Assembly (NCBI GenBank): GCA_037447655.1
Contig: JBBHKE010000822.1
Coordinates: 174,750-238,749, forward strand
Length of the DNA stretch: 64,000 nt
Source: Zygnema cylindricum
Lineage: Eukaryota; Streptophyta; Zygnematophyceae; Zygnematales; Zygnemataceae
Reading direction: 5' to 3'
In this document: positions 34,230 to 45,590 of the stretch, one piece after another
Layout: each line of letters begins with the position of its first letter
Position numbering within the stretch: the first letter of the stretch is position 1
Notes under the pieces: generated by a model
The model's input: only the letters and a program-made list of their open reading frames with translations
Databases searched by the model: none
What the model was told of the DNA's origin: nothing
Program-made: the position numbers and the translations under genes

Positions 34230-35590
34230 AGCGGATGTCTGTGGCTAAGGTACTATTAACTTTTAGCACCATGAGGAATTTGTTTGCAATGTAATAAAAA
34301 ACGAAGAAAGTTAACAACAAAGAGCCCAAACCACAAGATTTTCTCAAAATTAATTGCCGTAGCCAAATGTCCACCCACTCCAGCCCAAAGTTTTGACGTC
34401 GTCAGTTTCCAGTTCACTGGCAACTGTTCTTAGCTTTGAGGGTTTATTACTGTTAATGCAAAATTAAAATCCATGTTACTATTTTAGAGCAAGGAGACAA
34501 GGCAGATTGTAGTCCACTCCCTTAAATAGTATTGCAGACACGATTTTGCGAATTTTGGCAAAAAGAGTTGCGACAAAATTAGTCTTACAACGGGAGATGT
34601 AGTGGTGAAATCCCAGACCTCATGTTACCAGCTGGAAAATTGACAGATTTTTTATGCTGAGTATTTAAGCTACCAATATTAACCATTGTGTAATGTCATT
34701 TTAACCCTTAAAAAACAACCTGTTTGTGAAAGATAACTCAAAAAAGAAAATTAATCCAGCTTAGACATAACATCCACACTACAAGTCATATATCCCTAAA
34801 ACCTTAGTCCTTAGTCCTTAGTATTTTGACAACTCTGATTTTCAAAACCAGCCAAATCATCCTAAAGGACAAAAAAAGAAAACCGACAAAAAACAACATT
34901 GCTTCATCATAAAACGATTAAACATATTAAACAATACTATAGAATTTGTTTGCCAATATGTGGAATTGATCTTTATTTTTACAACAGTAGATCCGTGATC
35001 CACCGAAAACAATCATTGCTTTTCATAATCGCCACTAAAAAAACTTTTGAAAAAATTACCCCCTTTATAACCCTATTACTTAAGTAATCAAATGGGGCTT
35101 TGGGTATAAAGGCCTACATTTCCTCCATCTGATTCGGGTTATTGGAAATAAATTTGATCTTTTCTAACACTCACCAAATAGTGTCACAAAAGTGAAAATA
35201 TTCGAAGTATTTCCTTCCCAGTACACTATTTCTTCTTCGTCTCAATAAGCCCTCCCCCAAATTTCTCCTCTCTTCTCTTCCCTTCTCCCCTTTCTCTTCC
35301 CCTCTCCACTTTCTCTTCTTCTTCTCTCCTCTCTTCTCTTCGATTCCTTAAATGTCCATTGGACATATCCTTCGACCCACTGATACAGACTTAACAACAG
35401 CTTTCCCTTCCCTTCCCTTCCCCTTCCCTTCCAACTACCGGCCCCAAAATCAGAGGGTGCAATATGAATAAAAACTTTTATAGAACCGCAGCGAGATGTC
35501 ATAATGATCTTCTTGTTCTTCTGCGATTTCCTTCATCAACCTTTCCTTTAGTTTCCTCATTTCTCGCACTCACAAAGTTAATGAGAGTAG
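34230..35590. other. Intergenic DNA
   Basis: No gene seen. A C/T-rich stretch at 35255-35345 and CCCTT repeats at 35402-35432 give spurious ORFs. Confidence 0.5.
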
Positions 35591-35591
35591 T

Positions 35592-35703
35592 TTACTGGAC
35601 ATGGTCTTCGTAGCGCTTCACTTTGTCCCCCGAGTGATGCTCCAGATACTCCACTCCGGCCGAGGCAATAAGAGCCGCGAGGGTGAAGGCCTGGGCGTGA
35701 AGC
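35592..35703 (-). CDS. HIG1 gene exon 3
   Basis: Acceptor TCTATACAG. Codes the second helix and the tail VKRYEDHVQ, with stop at 35592-35594. Confidence 0.88.
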
Positions 35704-38700
35704 CTGTATAGAAGATAATTAAACCATAAATAAGAAATCGATTAACAATAATAGAAGTTCAATTAGTAATACAATTCAATACTAATGATATAATAAGTAT
35801 TTAGTTTCTCCGGCTAAAGAAATAAGGGCCACCAGGGTGAAGTCCTGGGCATGAAGCCTGTATAGAAGATAATTTATGACAAATAAGAAAATTAACAATA
35901 CTAAAAATTAAACTTTGTAATATGGTTCATTACTACTAATAGAGATAACCAAATGAATTTGTCACCGAAAAAGAAGGGCCGCGAGGGTGAAGATTTGGGA
36001 GTGAAGGGTGTGTAGAAGACAATTAAACCATAAATAGGAAAACAATTGGATAATTAAATAAACCTCCAATACTTATTACTAGAATTAAACAAGTTAGCAC
36101 CATTCATTACCAGTAATAAACTTTGCAATAACCAATAAATTATGTCACTAAAAAAATGAGGCAGTTAGGGTCCATTTCTGAGTATGAAATCTGTCTAGAG
36201 GACAATTTGTCAACTATTGACAATACTTATTACTGCAAATTAAATTAGTAACACAAATCATTACTTGTAATGAAATTAGACAAACTGAAACGGAAGACAT
36301 GTGCCACGCCCCAACCTATTGTGCTTTTTAAAATCACAAACGGTTTTTTTTTTTGAGACACCGACAATTTCTTTTTTTTTTTGAGACAACCGACATTATT
36401 TTTTTCTTTTACGACACCAACAAATTCTTTCTATTTTTTCCTTCTGTCTTTCTTTCTTTCTTTTAACAGAGACAGCCGCCAGTTAGACTATACCAAAACA
36501 AACAAAAAAAAACACAAAATGGCAAGATTATAGAAGCCTCGTCTCATTCAGCAAAAAATAAAAAACATTATTTTTTGGTTTCATGATCCACCCCTGAAAA
36601 CGAGGATCTTCAACAAAAAAAAACTATGTAGGAACAACGATTTTCAAGAGAGAGAGAGAGAGAGAGAAAGAGAAAGAGAAAGAGAAAGAGAGAGAGAGAG
36701 AGGGGGGGGGCGGGGAGAGGGAAAGGGATAGGGAGGGAGAGCACTCTCACCTAGCGTGAATAAGTTTTACACTCATCCTCTCTCCAGGCTTACGGAAGTT
36801 ATAAGCTATGGAGCCCAAAATCCCAGAGGCCCACAAAAATCCTGTAACCAAAAAAAAACAAAACCATTCCAACAAAAAAAAAACTCAGAAATGACGAAAA
36901 AAAACAAAAGAATGATAGAAAATGCGCTGAAGGAGTTCGCAAAACAGCCCACAAAACATCCCGAGAGGACCTTACAAACTAAATCTATTCTATATCTATT
37001 TTTAAATTTATTTATTATATGCTTTACATCAAAACGAAGAGGGATCCTTTTAGTACAAAAAAATAACAAAATAACAAAACAACAGTTATTGTTATTTATG
37101 GGTTATCAGAATTTTGTGTGGGGAGGGCGGGACTAAACTCATGTAAAAAGAAATGTAAAAATTAAAATTCATGTAAAACTTTGTAAAACAAAAAAAAACC
37201 TATGTCAAAATTCAGAAAAACCAAAACTACGTCAAAAATTAGTACAAATCACAGTTTAAATCTATTTCTTCATTTACTTTTTTTTAACACTATTTACTGT
37301 ACGTTTATAGCATTTAGTTTTCTTACATAATAGGGACAAGGACGGTTATCCAATACAAATAACCCTAACTACATTCAGATTGAGGAGTACAAGATGATTA
37401 TATCATGATTTTTTTATTTTAACTTAATATTTTACTTAGTTTTTAGACATTGCCGACCTTGAGAAAAATAGAAAAAAATATTGCGAATAATTTGTACAGT
37501 ATATGAATAGCAAATATAGAAACATAGTAATATATATATGAATAGAAACATATAAAATTCAAAGAGAATTCAATTTCTGCTTTGACAAAATATAACTCCG
37601 ACCTAAACCCAAAAATATAAAAAAATACTAAAAAACAACTCGCAAAAAAAAAAAAAAGCTTATATGAAAGAAGGTCTAGCTGAACAAACTTTTTTACAGA
37701 TATTTTATCAATATATAATTTGAAAGAAAAGAAGAAACTCTTTTACAGACATTTCTTACGATATATTCTTTGAGGGAAAGGGAGTAATTCAATCTCTTCT
37801 TGGACAAAAGAAACTCCAAATAAAACCTAAAAACAACAAACCTCCTATAAAATAACTTGAAAAAAAAGGAAAAGTTTGTATGAAAGGAGTATTAGAAAGG
37901 AAAAGGGGATTGGGACAAGGACAGAAAAAAAAAATGAGAAGACAAACAAACAATTTTCTTCCATCTAATACGAACCGAAGATATAGTTAATGGCAATTAT
38001 GACTTTTGAAAGTCAAAAAACAATGAAGAGTTGAAACCTAAAACAAACAAAAGAGAAAAATAGGCTTCACACGGCATTGCCAATCACTATTAATATCAAT
38101 ACCACTAATGAAGTCACAACTTTTTTTGACACTATTTAAAGGAGTGGACTACAAGTGGCCACGCCTCCCTACACCAAATTAGTATTATTAACATATAAAT
38201 ATGGTATTAACCCGTATTATTATTAGTATTATTGGCATTTATACCAGCAATTCCTTTACAATAATAGTGGTGGGCAGGGCATAGAATTGGACATTTTTTA
38301 AACTCTTTTTAGATTCAAAACCCAAATAGGTCCAAAAAATCCTACCAGAGAGGGAGAAAAAAGAAGAAAAGGACAAAAAGGTTAAATACCCACAATACAA
38401 ACACAAAAGCCACACGAAAAGAGAACAATCAGTTACAATTTCCATATGAAGTATAATACCACTCTGAAAACCCAACAGTTTGGAATTGTCGCACTAATCT
38501 TAAACGTATTATTCAAATATTATCAGTAGACTATTATTATAAAGTTAAAGAACTCACAGGAAGAGTAAACAGCACGATCTCTAAATCTTTGAACCCAGTT
38601 TTCAAATTGAAACTACATCACGAATTCAAGTGCTTGATTTCTTTGACTCAAAATCCTACATTAGTGTTTATAACAGTATTTAGCTAAGCGGACCATAATC

Positions 38701-39670
38701 AAGCCAAGTGTAGGTGATTCTACAAAAGTGTAGCAATAAAATACTGCCGTTAAGTTTAAAACAACTCAGACGTAAAGTCAAAAGCAGGACTTAAAAATCT
38801 GCTCTTTATAAATTTCAGGTGATAAAAAATAATCAACATTAGGCTCATTTTAGTTGCAGTGCTAGAAAACAAAAATGAATAAATAAATAGATAAAAGACA
38901 TCAGAATAATTTATTTGCCCATTCAAATCTACATCAATGATCGAATGTGATAAAAAACCTCAAAGAAGAACAAAAATATGCATAAAAACAAAAAGCGTCT
39001 TCACATATTTGAACAAAATCTTGCCAAATAATGTCAAACTACAGCAAGACAACGATGGACCAAAAAAAAAAAAAAAACCAAATTGTAAGTGAACAGTTTT
39101 CTACAGAAGTGATCAACAAAAAAAAGCGGATGTAAAAACAGACGAACCATTCAACTGAGGAATAAGGGACAGGCTCAAAATTATACAATCAAATACTATT
39201 TCGACTATATTCTGATATCTATTGACATATATCTGATATGCACTAGCTTATATATTTACTTAGATGATGTACTATATTTTGATAATTATGATTTGAATTT
39301 TCATACATGATGATTTACATTTTTACTTGTACTTGACCAGCCATCACCGTTTTTCTCTGAATACAAAAAAATACATAAACCTAAAATATCAGAAACAAAT
39401 TTTTAGTTTTTTTTTCAATAAAAGCCTTCATCACAAAAACATGTGAGATACATAAACCTGAAAAACTCATATGAAAAGGATCCTTTCAATCCTCTGCAGA
39501 AACTAAAAAACTGTAAATAAAAGGGAACCAGAAGAAAAAATATCTACAAAGTAAAAAAATTGTATAATCTCACCGACAGATTGTAGCTTGTGTGTTGCGA
39601 TCCAATGACGAGCTTCGCCTATCTTTGAGCTAAAACCACTTTGTACGGACGACTCTTCTGCAGAGGCCAT
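35592..39670 (-). CDS. HIG1-domain protein (respiratory-chain assembly factor family)
   Basis: Three exons on the minus strand: 39574-39670, 36751-36841 and 35592-35703, with GT...AG borders and matching phases (1, 2), giving 99 residues. Exon 1 has the ATG (MASAEESSVQSG) and ends HKLQSV. Exon 2 gives GFLWASGILGSIAYN and RMSVKLIHAR. Exon 3 gives LHAQAFTLAALIASAGVEYL and a polar tail. Two hydrophobic helices flank a basic loop, as in HIG1/Rcf1 proteins, which sit in the mitochondrial inner membrane and help assemble cytochrome oxidase and supercomplexes. The HARLHAQ text resembles plant members as I remember them. Intron 1 is 2.7 kb; intron 2 carries decayed duplicates of exon 3. Confidence 0.88.
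35782..36192 (-). repeat. Three decayed tandem copies of HIG1 exon 3
   Basis: Units at 35782-35857, 35962-36006 and about 36150-36192, spaced 149-184 bp, each beginning like exon 3. The nearest keeps the acceptor and phase and reads LHAQDFTLVALISLAG then a new tail and stop. The second has lost the AG (ACACC) and reads LHSQIFTLAALLF. The third reads FHTQKWTLTAS. Confidence 0.8.
36649..36730 (+). repeat. GA/GGGA microsatellite
   Basis: GA and GAAA repeats and a G9 run just beyond HIG1 exon 2. Confidence 0.85.
36751..36841 (-). CDS. HIG1 gene exon 2
   Basis: Between acceptor GGTTACAG and donor GTGAGA. Codes the first membrane helix and most of the HIG1 loop. Confidence 0.88.
36842..39573 (-). 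other. HIG1 intron 1
   Basis: A-rich on the plus strand, without coding signal. Contains the degenerate MITE at 38070-38282 and many short A runs. Confidence 0.6.
38070..38282 (+). mobile_element. Degenerate MITE inside HIG1 intron 1
   Basis: Ends CACGGCATTGCCAATCACTA and an inexact inverse; the interior (AAGGAGTGGACTACAAGTGG) matches 32980-33178. Confidence 0.5.
39574..39670 (-). CDS. HIG1 gene exon 1
   Basis: ATG at 39670, 32 codons plus one base, GTGAGA donor. Only one ATG is available in the frame. Confidence 0.83.
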
Positions 39671-40342
39671 GGTTTTCCTCTCCTCTCCTCTCTCTCTCTC
39701 TCTCTATCTCTCCCTCTCCCTTTAGCTACACTTGTGTCTACAGGAAGCCTTCCTAAGCTTCTGTACTTTCCTTGTCGCAACTTTTTATGGTAAAAAACCA
39801 AATTATTGGCTTTACTTTTACTTAAAAAGTGTTTTCTTGTTGCTGGTATTAGGGTTGACTTGCACGTATTTTTCGGCTTTTCCTCGGATTATCGCTGAAT
39901 ATGTTATATAACTGTAGGCGGCACGTCACGTCACGGGTGTAAGATTTTTTACTCGAAAAGGTACGTTATCGTACAGCTACAGTACAGTAGCTAATAATAT
40001 CGTACAGATGTGTGTACCATTTCTGTACTGGATTCCCAGATGTGTACTTTGACGTACAATATAGGTGAAGCGTTACGGTCGTCATGTAATGCCAACATCA
40101 CAGCGTGGCAAGGCAAAAGCGCCAGCAAGGCCTCGGAAGAACATTGCTGACAAGAATCGAAACTTCTTGGAAACTGTCATTTTAGAAGCCGCCACCTGTC
40201 TCTCCATGTGCACATTTCCGTTTTATTAAACTCTAAAAAATGTGGGCCAATTCAGCGACATCATGCAGGCGGCGGGTGCCGGGTGGAAAGAAAACTTCCG
40301 ATATCCGATTTAACCTAAGTAAAATGCAACCCGCAGACACGG

Positions 40343-40763
40343 CAGAGGTCGCAAAAGTCAAAATTTCCGATACCCGAATCCGACATTTTATTTTTTCCAA
40401 AACGTGACGCCCGAAATCCGGCCCGGTTATGTCACGCTCCAGCCGGTATTGTTACCCGGTACCCGATACGCGTTTACGTACATCTCCCTCATACCTTCCA
40501 CGATACCAAGAGTACAAAGTACAATAATGTTGTATAGTATGGACACTACAGTACATACCTGAACTGTAGTAGAACATACCTACTAAACCTTCATTTTTTT
40601 TTCGTTTTTTGCAAACCCGGCCGTACCCGAATTAGAGTTTTTTTTAAATCACCCGCCAAATCCGACCGGCCCCAAAAATACGGTACCCAAATCTGTTCCG
40701 GATCCAACGTTGGCGGGCGGATATAGATCGGGTACGGATTCGGGTACCCGATTGCTACCTCTG
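40343..40763 (+). mobile_element. hAT-like short element, 421 bp
   Basis: Inverted ends CAGAGGTCGCAA and TTGCTACCTCTG, each followed by a CCCGAATCCG word in mirror position. No clear target duplication. Confidence 0.5.
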
Positions 40764-40845
40764 CCACTTGGCTAGCCAACATTATATGTACACCTCTGAA
40801 TCGTTAATAACGCCAACGTTTTACTGCTTTGCTTTTAGGCGAAGC

Positions 40846-41017
40846 CAGAGGTTCGCAATCAGGTACCAGAATCTAGCTATACCCTATATATTTTTTTTTT
40901 CGTTGAATCACCCGGCCGAATCCGGTCGGCCGCCAAAATTTGGCAGCCAAATCATTTCCGGATCCAACTTGGCGTACGAATCCAATACGGATTCGGGTAC
41001 CCAAGTGCGACCTCTTA
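40846..41017 (+). mobile_element. hAT-like short element, 172 bp
   Basis: Ends CAGAGGTTCGCAATCAGGTA and inverse, with flanks GCGAAGC and GCAAAGC (6 of 7). Same CCCGAATCC words as its neighbour at 40343. Confidence 0.5.
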
Positions 41018-41084
41018 GCAAAGCATTGTCGTAGGTTTGGGGGTACATTTTGTTGAGTATCCAAGGCCCTATATTCAACATGTA

Positions 41085-41604
41085 AACCACGAATCGTAAT
41101 TAGAGTAAAGAAATTATTAGATTAAAAAAATGAAAAAAAAATTAGAGTTATTAACTCTAATTTAGGTAATAGACCCCTTTTCAAAAAAAAAAATACTATA
41201 ATTTATCAGTAACTCTAATTTGGGTTTCTATCCGTAATAATTATCCGCACTAAATATCTTAACTATAAATAAGCTACATGTACACAATCGGACAAAACGT
41301 AGAGTTTCACGTCATTATGACTTTTGCACAACGCGGTTTGTGATAACGCAGTTACATGACAACGACCTGTATTAAATCATTTTTGTACATTTTTAGTTAA
41401 TAAAGTACTATTTTGCAGGGTCAGACACTGACCATACGCCACACTATTTAAAATTGCACTATACTAGAGTTGTTAACGCTAATTCAAAAAATACCTTAAA
41501 TAATGTAGTGAATAATTTTGAATTATGTACTTCATTTAGGGTGATAGTGTCAAAATTAGGGGTGGCGAAATTAGCATATATGACGTTAAGTACGATTCGC
41601 GGTG
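41085..41604 (+). mobile_element. TA-type MITE, 520 bp, eroded ends
   Basis: Starts AACCACGAATCGTAATTAG and ends TACGATTCGCGGTG. TA remains on the left; the right flank is TC. Confidence 0.75.
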
Positions 41605-41605
41605 T

Positions 41606-41992
41606 CCCTAAATTTGAGTACCGATAATGTATATATCGCTTGGATAAATCGGTAGGACCAGTATCGCGATATAAAGTCGATATATCGGCCGATATCAGGA
41701 TATACTTTTACACGATATACCAAAGTGAAAATGGGTCAAAATAATTTAAAAAACCCCCCCCCCCCCCCCCCCCTGCGTCCCCAGTGACGCGCCATTAGTG
41801 GGGGGAGGGGGAGGAATCTTCAATATAATTTACCTTGTTATTTACCATACTAAAGCTGTTTGGACTAGCACCTACTACCAAATATATTGCGATATTTTTT
41901 TTCATCCTGGAGTAATATATAGAGCCCTCTGGCCGTTTGATATCCGCGAAAATCAAATTTATCGCGATTAATTTTTTATACGATGCACAACA
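41606..41992 (+). mobile_element. ATATCG-rich hAT-like element, degenerate third copy
   Basis: Starts near GAGTACCGATAATG and ends CACAACACTA. It shares the ATATCG words and, in the middle, a C17 run paired with GTGGGGGGAGGGGGA. Confidence 0.55.
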
Positions 41993-42756
41993 CTAATCGT
42001 ATGCCATTTGTAAATTCCTTACGTCAACCAACAATAAATGGAGTTCCAGTCTCGTCCATTATTTAAGTGGTCAATTTTGTTTTTTCAACATGGTTTTGGT
42101 TAGCAAACCTTCAATTTTGATTACCATTTCGTGCTTGACTATTAGATTTCGATCTTGTATGGAATGTTGGTAATCTTTGTTATATCTAAAAATCTATAAA
42201 GAGAGCACCATCACAAAAAAACCGAATAGAAAAAAAAATGGCAAAGACGAAATTGAAAAATAGAAAACGGGTGAAAGTAGACAAAAATGCAAAAAAAAAA
42301 GGTAAAAATATTGAAACAAACAAACAAATAAGGGCTAGCCATAAAAAGGCATTTAAAATGACAACAAGCAAAAAAAAATATCATATAGTAAAAATATAGA
42401 CAACTCAGCCAAAATTTAACCTAGTTAAAAGGCTACTAAAAACAACAAGTTCAATCCTTTCAGTTTGGTAGAGCACGGTCAGTTGGTTTTGCACACGTTG
42501 GCAATCCATATCAACAATGACAAAAGGAATGAAGATGGATCCTTGCACTCCCTTATAAAACAATAAAGACAAGTTAGAGGGCTTTAAAGCTCCCCGCTCC
42601 AATGACGTCAACCATAAGTAGGACGGGAATCTTGTAAAGCAACTCACAAACAACAAAGCATCTCGATCACCATCAAAACAAAATATCCATAACATTGAGG
42701 TGTGTATAATAATTTTTCTTCTTATCATCAACTTCACGCGCGACCAGTCTAACCTA

Positions 42757-43392
42757 TAAGTGTTGTTCTACAACCACCGTTGTATGAGGGGAACCAGCAG
42801 TAGTAGTGGAAGTAGAAATGGAAAACATCAAAAGCTATCAAGCACCTACTCAACAACCAACTTTCAACTTACAACAAATATGACTCAGAAGGCGAATACG
42901 CCTCATATTTGTCACATTGATACACAATACAGATAATGACAATTCCCAAAATTGTAGCTCAAATGACGTAGTGAACCATAAGATATGATGTCTGGAAGTT
43001 TCTCAAACTGCCCTTAGAAAATCATATTCCCAAAACTGGATACTACAAAATTGGCTAAGTCCTAACTTATATACTCACAGTGTGTATCTACTGGTCTAAA
43101 CTAATTTGGGTTACTGTTATTGTGGTTATTATCTTGATAAACGACAAAGAATTATACCTGTACATTACTATACCTTTAGTACCTAAAAACCCCTAATTAC
43201 TACTTTCCAAAAACCTAATTAGTAAAACACAATTTTATTTTTATTTCCCTAAACTACAAAACAATGTTTATTCAGAAATTTTGAGATATCAAACTGTACA
43301 CAAAATGTTCCAGATGCTTAGTCAGCAGAAGTCGTTAAAGTCGAACCGACTGTGGTTGTGTAGTACGAAGCACCTGAGTGCTTCGTCACCTA
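42757..43392 (-). mobile_element. Inverted copia LTR and gag-start fragment
   Basis: Reverse complement of 48530-49140: hairpin, GGACTTAGCCAATTTTGTAG, leader and the start of gag. It faces the array and joins pol sequence at about 43388, right at the LTR hairpin. Confidence 0.8.
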
Positions 43393-45344
43393 AAGATGAA
43401 AGCGATTCGGTTGACCTTTTTCAAGTGCTAGATCAACCGGCAAAGGAAAAGCAGGAATATGTCATTTTTCACCATACGCAACGAGTATACTTTCCACTGG
43501 CAAATTGGACACCTCTTCTTTCTGTTCCTCTAGTGCCTTCGCACGATGTTTCACCCCAAGTTACAACTCACGAGGAAGGACCTGCAACACAATCGATACC
43601 AAATCAGGTTACAATGCAATCAGTACCAATTCAGGTCACAATTCAAGCAAAGCAGAAAAATCAGAGGTTGCCGACGATTTCAGCCTCAAAATTTCCGTGG
43701 GGAAAGAGATCTAGCAGCCAACTGCAAGCAAGCTCTCGCTTTGTTTTTTCTGCAGCTACAGAGGAGCCTCTAACGATCCAGGAGGCCTTCGTATCACCTG
43801 AGAGAAATTAGTGGATTGATGCGCCAAACAATGAAATAAAGTCTATTATGGAGGCACAGATATGGGAGCTGTTGGATCTTTATTCGGGCAAAGAAAAGCC
43901 ATCGGCAACAAATGGGTATTCAAGGTGAAGCTGAACCCGAACAACACCATCAAAAGGTATAAGGTCAGACTAGTGGCCAAGGGGTATAATCAAAAAGAAG
44001 GTATTGACTTTGAAGAAACCTTCTCTCTAATTGTCATATTTCCCACCGTCAAAATTTTGCTAAGTCTAGCAGCTATAGAGAATATGAAAATACGTCAAAT
44101 GGATGTTAAAACGGCCTTGTTGCATGGAAAGTTAGAAGAAGCCATTTATATGAAACAACTTGAAATATATGTTTTAAAGGGAAAAGAAGAATTTGTGTGT
44201 AAATTGATGAAATCTTTGTATGGGCTAAAACAAGCCCCGCGTCAGTGGAATTTGAAGTTAGATGAGATTTTGACTGGGCTGGGATTTAAGAGAATTAGCT
44301 CAGATCATTCTGTATATGTCTTACAAGGGGAGGATGGGATACTATACATTGCTATATATGTGGATGACTTATTATTAATAAGTAAGTCAATGGATGAAAT
44401 AAACCGCATTCAAGAGCCTTTAAGGTCTAAGTTCGAGATGAAGGACCTCGGTGAGCCAAGTATATCTTAGGAATACAAGTAGAATGAGACAGAAACAAGA
44501 AGTTAATTATGTTGAAACATAAAAAAGCTATAGGTAACATGCTGGAAAGATTTGAAATGAAAGATGTAAAGGGATCTATAACTCCTATGGAATTCACGCA
44601 AAAATTGGAAGGAAGAGATTCAGATTAAGGCATAATTGTGTGTGAGAGTCTAGAGTCAGGGGAGGAGGAGTCTATGGCTTCAAAGCCATATAGACAGGTA
44701 GTTGGAAGTCTTAAATAATTTATGAACTGTACAAAACCTGATATTGTAGCAACTGTGGGGGTCTTGAGTAGAAGTTTGCAGAATCCTAAAAAGGCAAATT
44801 GGGAAGCAACAAAAAGGGTGCTGAGATATCTTGCAGGTACTCGAATCTTAAGCTTGTACTCGGAGGAGGAGAGGTGAAAATATTGACGTGGGGCGATGTT
44901 AACTATAGAGACATTCCAAGCCGAAAATCTACGACCTACTTTGTTTTGAAAATTGAAGATGGAACTTGCTGCTGGAGTAGCAAATTACAAAAGGTTACAT
45001 ATCAATCGACAATGGAGTCAGAATATATGGCAGCAGCTTCCACCCTCAAGGAGCTTCTATGGGACAAGTCTGTGTTCCAGGAACTTGGGTATATGCAAAC
45101 TGGTCCTCATGCTATTTTGTGAGACAACTAGGCTACTATTTAAATTGCCTCTGACCCCAGCCATCACTTTAAGAGCAAACACATGGATGTTAGACTTCAC
45201 TTGCAAAAGTCGTTAAATTGAGTTATTTCTCGATCAAGAAGATGGTGGCTCACATGTTAACAAAGCCCTTCCAGCTCCTAAGTTACAATTTTGCAAAGAT
45301 GTTATTTGACTTAGTGAGTTACTGAGTTTAAGGATTTAGGGGAG
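43393..45344 (+). mobile_element. Copia pol fragment, copy 1 (5'-truncated)
   Basis: Starts in the spacer after integrase (DLFQVLDQPAKEKQ), then reverse transcriptase (QMDVKTALLHG, YVDDLLL) and RNase H (STMESEYMAAAS). Interrupted by a TAG at 43809, by frameshifts near 44460 and 44860, and by further stops. It ends at a polypurine tract AGGGGAG and a TGTTGTAAT LTR start (45345). Confidence 0.85.
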
Positions 45345-45590
45345 TGTTGTAATTTATAAATCTTTATCTCAGTAGATAGGGTATAATTAGAAGATAGGAC
45401 CCTCTCTCCCAAAGAGCTTCTGTACAAAAGGTCAACTTTGACCCTCCATAACTTACTGCTCAGGGGAGCAAATTCAGAGATTCTTTTTGCTATCGACTCA
45501 GGGGAGTCTTGCCTTCACAGGGTTGCAGGTGGTCAGGGTTTTTGTCTGCCAGGGTGACAGTTATTTTTGCTGAAACACAAAGGGGTCAGG
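45345..45590 (+). mobile_element. Diverged LTR start and junction
   Basis: The first 30 bases match the other LTRs, then the sequence differs (AGGACCCTCTCTCCC, CAGGGGAGC repeats). It ends abruptly in integrase of the next copy, suggesting a deletion. Confidence 0.5.

Noticed and set aside
42405-42737. Minus ORF reading MDCQRVQNQLTVLYQTERIE
   Set aside because: Looks protein-like for 30 residues but has no splice signals or partner; possibly a retroelement relic next to the inverted LTR.
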